From positions 1-64,000 of the forward strand of contig NZ_NPKH01000011.1 of the NCBI RefSeq assembly GCF_002284535.1: a DNA stretch of 64,000 nt, given 5' to 3'. Under the pieces are notes generated by a model. It was given only the letters and a program-made list of their open reading frames with translations, was not told the DNA's origin and did no database searches. Positions 59,594 to 64,000 of this stretch are shown here, in pieces; the stretch's first letter is position 1, and every line of letters begins with the position of its first letter. Source of the stretch: Mesorhizobium wenxiniae (GTDB taxonomy: Bacteria > Pseudomonadota > Alphaproteobacteria > Rhizobiales > Rhizobiaceae). The translations under genes were made by a program, and so were the position numbers.

Positions 59594-61707
59594 ACGGTCG
59601 GATACCGCCCCCACCCCCCGGCTTTGTCGTCGTGGACGATCCAAGAGGCCGCCCGATGCAAGGACCGCCCGCGCCGGCTGTCAATTCCATGCCGGCGCCC
59701 CCTCCCGGCTTTGAGATGTTCGATGATGCAGCAGCAAACTCTGCCATTGCACAGCCTCCGCAAGGCAGCGATGGGGTGAGAACCGCCCGTTCGTTCGCGG
59801 GGGGCATGGCTGATCTTGCAACGTTCGGACTGGCCGACGAGGCAGCGGCAGGCATCGGCACGGTTGGCGGAATGCTGCCAGGTGGACATGGCAAGGGCTA
59901 TAACGAGCTCTTGGAGGAAATCCGCGCGCAAAGCGCGGCTGACGCCGAAGCTCACCCATACATGCATGTTGCCGGTCAGGTGGCCGGGGGTGTCGGCAAT
60001 GCTGCCGGTATGGTCAAGGGCGGCATGTCGATGGCGGCCAATGCCGCTCAAGCCGGCAAGGGTTGGCTAGTGCGAATGCTCGGCGGCGCGGCCGATGGTG
60101 GCTTGTCAGCCGCCGCGTATGGCGCCGGTAGTGGTGAGGACGCTCGGGACCGTGTGTGGAACGCTGCCAGAAATCTTCCATACGGTGTGGCGCTTGGCGC
60201 TGGGGGCGAGGGCATAGCGACAGGTGCAGGCAAGCTTTATGGCCGCGTCTTCCGTGGATCCGATGATGTCGCGCGAGGCATCAATCCGGCCGCGAACGTT
60301 TCGTACGCGGAACAGTTTGGCATCCCGCTTTCCCGCGCTCAGGCCACACGGTCTGTTCCACAGTCGAATATTGAAAACCAGCTTCGCAGCCAAGGCGCGA
60401 TGTCGTCATTCGACCAAACCCAACGTGAAGCGGTGGGCCAATCTGTTGGCGGTGTTCAGAGCCGCATTGCCGGTGCTCAGCCTGTCATTTCGGGGCAGGC
60501 TTCGGCCTATGACAGCATCCCCGGGGCGTTGCGGGGCAAGCGGGATGCACTCAAGGCGGCCAGCCAGGATGCCTATGAGGCGTCGGTAAATAATCCGAAC
60601 GTGCTGGTTTCGGGCGATGCCGTTAAGTCGATACCGTCGTTCATTCGAGGTAAGCTCGACGCAGACCAGATCCTCATCGATCCGATGTATCATCAAGGCG
60701 CTTCGCGGGCGATGTCGTTCATCGATGACTATATCGGCCGCATGCCAAAGCCGGGCGGTGATGTCCATTCGGTACAGGCGCAATTGCGCTGGGTCGAGAA
60801 TCTCCGAGCCGGCTTGCGCAAGAATTTCCCGCCGATCGGACAGGATGCGCCTGCTCTCAAGGCGATCAGCTCCGCGATCGATGACTGGACTGATGACGTA
60901 TTCGACCGCGGCTTGGTCAGCGCCAGCGACGACGTGCTTCAAGAACTGAAGAACGCTCGCTCGAAATGGTCGGAATACAAAGGGATGACCGAGCCGCGCG
61001 CCAAGGTGGGCGGTCGGCTGAACCCGCAGTATGAGGCGCAAGCACGCGTCCGCAACATCATGGAAAAGGACCTCTCGCCGAAGGAGGTTGGGCAGTATCT
61101 TTGGGGGACTTCTGTGGCTTCTCCGAAAAATGCGTCGTTCATGACCGCTAACGAGCTGCGCCGTCATCTTGGCGCGGACAGTCCGCAATGGAGCGGCATC
61201 CGCCAGTCATTCTGGCTCAGGGCCACCAGGGCGGGCGACGATGCCATGCAGCCGCATCAGATCGTCAAAAATCTTGATGGGCTTCTTGAAGGTAACGGCA
61301 AGGGCGTGGCGCATGTTCTCTACTCGCCCGACGAACGGGACATGATGCGGAAGTTCGCAGCTGTTATGCGCAACCTTTCCCCGGCCCGCGAGGGCATCAA
61401 CGGCTCGAATACCGCTAACCGATTGATGCCGATGCTGAACAAATATGCCACTGGCATCCTCACTGCCCTGGCCAGCGGCGGAGGCTTCGCGGGCGGATTG
61501 GGACCGCTCGAATCAATGGGTCTCGGGGCCGTTACCGGAGCAGCTGCCAGAGGGCTGGGTTCAGTGGCCAGGACTGCACGCGTTGGCGCTGCCACGAGGG
61601 TGCCCGTCCCGGTCAATCCAAGCGGCCTTGGCGGCGCTACGCTTCGAGGCGGAGGAATGCCGATTTTGCAAAACCAGAGAGGCGAGCAGCTGTTGATTAA
61701 GCCTTAG
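59590..61707 (+). CDS. Large Gly/Ala-rich phage ejection-like protein
   Basis: 705 aa. The N-terminus has two PPPPGF motifs (RIPPPPPGFVVVDDP, PAPPPGFEMFDD), then Gly/Ala-rich hydrophobic helices from about 65 to 220 (AGQVAGGVGNAAGMVKGGMS). The centre is helical (YAEQFGIPLSRAQATRSVPQ) and a further Gly/Ala-rich hydrophobic segment occurs near 625-660. This architecture is that of internal virion proteins that form the DNA-ejection channel. It starts four bases before the end of the previous gene. No sequence motif fixes the function. Confidence 0.65.
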   Translation: MNGRIPPPPPGFVVVDDPRGRPMQGPPAPAVNSMPAPPPGFEMFDDAAANSAIAQPPQGSDGVRTARSFAGGMADLATFGLADEAAAGIGTVGGMLPGGHGKGYNELLEEIRAQSAADAEAHPYMHVAGQVAGGVGNAAGMVKGGMSMAANAAQAGKGWLVRMLGGAADGGLSAAAYGAGSGEDARDRVWNAARNLPYGVALGAGGEGIATGAGKLYGRVFRGSDDVARGINPAANVSYAEQFGIPLSRAQATRSVPQSNIENQLRSQGAMSSFDQTQREAVGQSVGGVQSRIAGAQPVISGQASAYDSIPGALRGKRDALKAASQDAYEASVNNPNVLVSGDAVKSIPSFIRGKLDADQILIDPMYHQGASRAMSFIDDYIGRMPKPGGDVHSVQAQLRWVENLRAGLRKNFPPIGQDAPALKAISSAIDDWTDDVFDRGLVSASDDVLQELKNARSKWSEYKGMTEPRAKVGGRLNPQYEAQARVRNIMEKDLSPKEVGQYLWGTSVASPKNASFMTANELRRHLGADSPQWSGIRQSFWLRATRAGDDAMQPHQIVKNLDGLLEGNGKGVAHVLYSPDERDMMRKFAAVMRNLSPAREGINGSNTANRLMPMLNKYATGILTALASGGGFAGGLGPLESMGLGAVTGAAARGLGSVARTARVGAATRVPVPVNPSGLGGATLRGGGMPILQNQRGEQLLIKP

Positions 61708-61891
61708 GACCAAAAATCAGGTTGGTAATCCAATCCGCGAACGGGACGCCAACATAACGGTCGATCAGAGGGCCTAAGTAATAAATGACCGCTCCCATGG
61801 CTACGATGAAAGTCACGAGACACAGAGCGCGGAACAGCAACTTGCCGGTTGGCGACAAATGCTCTGGCGGCCGGAAATGGTCATAGCTCAT
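61697..61891 (-). CDS. Small membrane protein on the opposite strand
   Basis: 64 aa from ATG 61891 (MSYDHFRPPEHLSPTGKLLF). One strong membrane segment is FRALCLVTFIVAMGAVIYYL. It lies between two plus-strand phage genes and overlaps the end of the ejection-like gene tail to tail by 11 bases. In prophages such an opposite-strand membrane protein is often a moron expressed in the lysogen; that is inference. Confidence 0.5.
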   Translation of the reverse strand: MSYDHFRPPEHLSPTGKLLFRALCLVTFIVAMGAVIYYLGPLIDRYVGVPFADWITNLIFGPKA

Positions 61892-61931
61892 TCGTGCAAG
61901 ATAGGCGTGAAACGATGAAAGCGGAAGACCG

Positions 61932-62255
61932 ATGACCATTCCAACGCTCGCAGACTACATGAAATTCGTAGAGGGGCGCATGGAAGCCGCATGCGGCGAG
62001 AAGATGGACCCGGATTTGGCCACGAGGCTTTCTGCCGTCTTCACTTCAACCGCCGTGAGCGACACTGACCTGTTCAATTTTATTGCCTATGGCCATGGCT
62101 GTCACGCTTTGGCGGAAGCATTTCGAGAGCGCGGCGACATCAGCAACGCGGGCTTCTTTCACGCCATGGGCCAGGACTTGCTCAGCAAGGCTGCGAACGC
62201 TCTCGCGGATCTGATGGCAATCGGTATTCAGCAGGCGGGTATGGCGAGGCACTAA
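61932..62255 (+). CDS. Hypothetical phage protein
   Basis: 107 aa, helical. MTIPTLADYMKFVEGRMEAA and LFNFIAYGHGCHALAEAFRE, not recognised. GCGGAAGACC precedes the ATG. The next gene starts in its stop (TAATG). Confidence 0.55.
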   Translation: MTIPTLADYMKFVEGRMEAACGEKMDPDLATRLSAVFTSTAVSDTDLFNFIAYGHGCHALAEAFRERGDISNAGFFHAMGQDLLSKAANALADLMAIGIQQAGMARH

Positions 62256-62950
62256 TGACAGTCGTTCCGATGCCAAAGCGCGCGCGAGCAAACGACAGGT
62301 TGTCGCTTGCTGCCGAGGAGGCAAAGCCGAAAAACGCCGTCGCAAAACCGTACGAGCCGACCGATCGGGAAATCGCAGCGCGGGCCGCCTACAAAAAGCG
62401 GCGGGCAAGCAAGCCGCCTGTTCCGCAAATTAACGTCTCAATGAGCGAAGATGGCGCTAAGCGCGTCGCATCGCTCGCGGTGGACCACCCTGACCCCACA
62501 CTAGGCTATGAGCTATTAGCCGAAGCCGTAGGGGCCGATAATGGCACTTTCCTTGCCGGCACTCTCGATTCACTGGCAAAGGTCGCTCAGGTTGGCGATG
62601 TGGTTCGTGAGGGGGAAATGAACTATGCCCTCTCCATGGTATGCGGGCTCCGACCGAAGGACCAGATCGAAGCGACTCTCGGCGTCCAGATGGCCGCCAT
62701 TCACATGGCCACGATGAATGCCGCTATGTGCATGGGACAAGCAAAGACGTGGGAATTGAAGGAATCGCAGGAACGGGCATTAAACCGCCTCGCCCGTACA
62801 TATGTGGCCCAGGTTGAGGCCCTGAAGCGTTATCGCAGCAAGGGAGAGCAGCGCGTGATTGTCGAGCGCGTGAACGTTGAAAAGGGCGGACAAGCCATCG
62901 TCGGCAACGTCGCCCATGGGGGCGGGGTAGGCGAAGAAAATGATCGATAA
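62255..62950 (+). CDS. Phage/island protein of unknown function
   Basis: 231 aa. The N-terminal third is basic and flexible. The rest is helical: VDHPDPTLGYELLAEAVGAD, MVCGLRPKDQIEATLGVQMA, MATMNAAMCMGQ and the ending VEKGGQAIVGNVAHGG. Similar proteins are familiar to me from rhizobial prophages just before the small HGG-motif gene and terminase, but their role is not known. It overlaps both neighbours. Confidence 0.6.
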   Translation: MTVVPMPKRARANDRLSLAAEEAKPKNAVAKPYEPTDREIAARAAYKKRRASKPPVPQINVSMSEDGAKRVASLAVDHPDPTLGYELLAEAVGADNGTFLAGTLDSLAKVAQVGDVVREGEMNYALSMVCGLRPKDQIEATLGVQMAAIHMATMNAAMCMGQAKTWELKESQERALNRLARTYVAQVEALKRYRSKGEQRVIVERVNVEKGGQAIVGNVAHGGGVGEENDR

Positions 62951-63191
62951 CCCCATGAACCGTGCACCGCGTTGTCAGGCTCGAAGCAAGCGCAGCGGGG
63001 TTGGCTGCAAAGCCCCGGCTGTACGTGGCCATCGCGTCTGTCGCTTTCATGGGGCTGGCGGTGGAGCACCAAGAGGCGCCGCTCATGGCCAATATCGACA
63101 CGGACGATTCACTTGCGAGGCTATCGCACAGCGCAAAGAGATTGCGGCTCTGATTGCGGATGCGCGGCGAGCGGCGGCCGCGGTGCGATGA
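62940..63191 (+). CDS. Small HGGxSTG-type Cys-rich protein
   Basis: 83 aa. APRCQARSKRSGVGCKAPAV, RVCRFHGAGGGAPRGAAHGQ and YRHGRFTCEAIAQRK have the cysteines, FHG and GNY-like positions of the short proteins that lie just upstream of terminase genes in many prophages. The usual STG is replaced by APRG. It starts inside the end of the previous gene. No terminase follows. Confidence 0.7.
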   Translation: MIDNPMNRAPRCQARSKRSGVGCKAPAVRGHRVCRFHGAGGGAPRGAAHGQYRHGRFTCEAIAQRKEIAALIADARRAAAAVR

Positions 63192-63217
63192 GTGTGGACT
63201 ACTGAGCCGCGAATGCC

Positions 63218-63253
63218 CAAGCCCGCCGTGCCGAAAGGTGCGGTGGCTTTTTT
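63218..63253 (+). terminator. Intrinsic terminator after the HGG-type gene
   Basis: AGCCCGCCGTGCC, loop GAAA, GGTGCGGTGGCT, then TTTTTT. It is a well-formed plus-strand terminator closing the phage gene run. Confidence 0.75.
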
Positions 63254-63321
63254 GCGTGTGGAACAAAGGGTTTCTGCAGCACGTCATCGCAAACAAGTGC
63301 TGTGAGGTCGGATTGCCCGAT

Positions 63322-63352
63322 CAGCCCGCGCCCTCCGGGAGGGTACGCGGGC
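63322..63352. terminator. Second hairpin at the island edge
   Basis: AGCCCGCG-CCCTC pairs with GAGGG-TA-CGCGGGCT. It could stop transcription from either side, including the downstream minus-strand gene; the U tract is short. Confidence 0.45.
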
Positions 63353-63478
63353 TCCTTGTGTCACGACTTTGCCGGCGGCGTCTGGCGGCGGCGTCTGGCG
63401 GTTCTTCAGTATCCGCGACTGCCGCAGCAATGATGCGCAGGCCGTCGCCGGTCGCAGCGTGGCTCTTGAACGGGCCAC

Positions 63479-64000
63479 TCAGTCCACCAGTTCGAAATCG
63501 CCGGGCTTCCAGGTCTTGTCGAACCAGGGCTCTAGCGGCCCATAGAGGCGCAGGAGTGTGTTCCAGCCCTTGCCCGGCATGGTCTGCACCCAATTGCCTT
63601 CCTGTCCGGCGGGGGCTTTGGGGCCGAACCAGACGGTCACCGAACCATCGGCGTTTTTCTTGATGTCCTTCTGGTTGCTGTCCAGGCCGGCGAGCTTCTG
63701 GTCGGTCTCCAGCATCGAGCGGGTCTGACCGTCATAGACCGTAAACGACCAGAAGTTAGCGGCGGGAATCGGTGCCGGCAGCGTGATCTTGTAGGTCTTG
63801 CCACCGTCGAGATAGCGACCCTCCGAGTCGCGGGCGCCCACCGCATAGGCCGAGCCGGTGCCCGGCTTCGCCGCAGCCATCGCCGGCGTGATGCCGGTGG
63901 CGTAATAGTGGAACGTGGTACGGGCATCGAGCAACCGCTCGGCGCCATCGGCAAATTCAGAGCTGCCACCGATGAAAGTCGTGTACCACTGGCGGTCCGG
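63479..64000 (-). CDS. C-terminal part of a DUF1254/DUF1214-family protein (cut by the window edge)
   Basis: The frame runs off the window at 64000; 173 or so residues are visible. The DUF1214-type region has YYATGITPAMAAAKPGTGSA, LDGGKTYKITLPAPIPAANF and WSFTVYDGQTRSMLETDQKL, then WFGPKAPAGQEGNWVQTMPG and FELVD at the end. These proteins are usually exported and of unknown function. It looks chromosomal, which suggests that the island stops before 63.48 kb. Confidence 0.8.
   Translation of the reverse strand, partial: PDRQWYTTFIGGSSEFADGAERLLDARTTFHYYATGITPAMAAAKPGTGSAYAVGARDSEGRYLDGGKTYKITLPAPIPAANFWSFTVYDGQTRSMLETDQKLAGLDSNQKDIKKNADGSVTVWFGPKAPAGQEGNWVQTMPGKGWNTLLRLYGPLEPWFDKTWKPGDFELVD

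Larger units (their letters stand above)
63192..63478. other. Gene-free right edge of the island
   Basis: About 290 bases with two strong hairpins and no gene. No copy of the tRNA-Ala attachment sequence is seen, so this edge is not a clean att site. Confidence 0.4.

Noticed and set aside
1..64000. CRISPR array
   Set aside because: No regularly spaced direct repeats were seen; the repeated motifs found are single dyads, one palindromic element and one long duplication.

Overview
The window looks like a chromosome segment of a high-G+C alphaproteobacterium of the Rhizobiales, most like Mesorhizobium. The reasons are a succinoglycan-type exo cluster colinear with that of Sinorhizobium meliloti, a rhizobial nitrate-assimilation region controlled by NasS/NasT, and a tRNA-Ala attachment site with a phage-like island. 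No complete tRNA, no rRNA and no CRISPR array was seen. All family assignments are from reading the translations; no database search was run.

Region 1 (1-22.5 kb), exopolysaccharide. A 5'-truncated acyltransferase remnant is followed, on the minus strand, by exoP, galU/exoN, exoO, exoM, exoA and exoL, in the S. meliloti order. Further on are a GT4-like glycosyltransferase, a broken phosphoribosyltransferase/HAD remnant, a GH16 enzyme, a second GT4, ugd, exoK, a coiled-coil protein, exoU and exoX, all interspersed. On the plus strand are exoY, exoF and a frameshifted acetyltransferase, and exoQ is on the minus strand. Together they prime a lipid carrier with galactose (ExoY), extend it with glucose residues (ExoA, L, M, O, U), and polymerise and export it (ExoQ, P, F). 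GH16 glycanases may trim the product. No flippase (exoT), pyruvyltransferase (exoV), exoW, exoB or intact acyltransferase is present here. Six dyads of the form TGC-N3-GCA sit in the intergenic regions.

Region 2 (22.5-29.4 kb), metabolic genes and one immune-like gene. It holds a LuxR remnant, a TIR-like protein with an unassigned C-terminal domain, an SDR oxidoreductase, a glycoamylase-family protein, a semialdehyde dehydrogenase, a D-2-hydroxyacid dehydrogenase and a small membrane protein.

Region 3 (29.5-42.4 kb), nitrate assimilation, all minus strand: narK-nirB-nirD-nasA, nrtA-nrtB-nrtC and nasT-nasS. Two nearly identical leaders, one before nrtA and one before narK, each carry a sigma-54-type promoter, two hexaloop hairpins matching the ANTAR target and an intrinsic terminator. 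NasT (ANTAR antiterminator) and NasS (nitrate sensor) are encoded alongside. nasA carries an in-frame palindromic repeat element.

Region 4 (43.07-63.3 kb), an integrated phage-like island. It starts at a 48-nt 3' fragment of tRNA-Ala(GGC) next to a twice-frameshifted integrase. It then has small regulators, an HNH/AP2 endonuclease, a replication-type protein, and a three-Cys-motif protein separated from its usual partner TcmP by about 7 kb of cargo. The cargo is a SEC-C protein with a PD-(D/E)XK-like motif, a small tyrosine recombinase and a two-gene secreted-protein pair. Tail-fibre-like and ejection-like proteins follow, but no terminase, portal or capsid gene was seen. The window ends in a partial DUF1254/DUF1214-type gene that is probably chromosomal.
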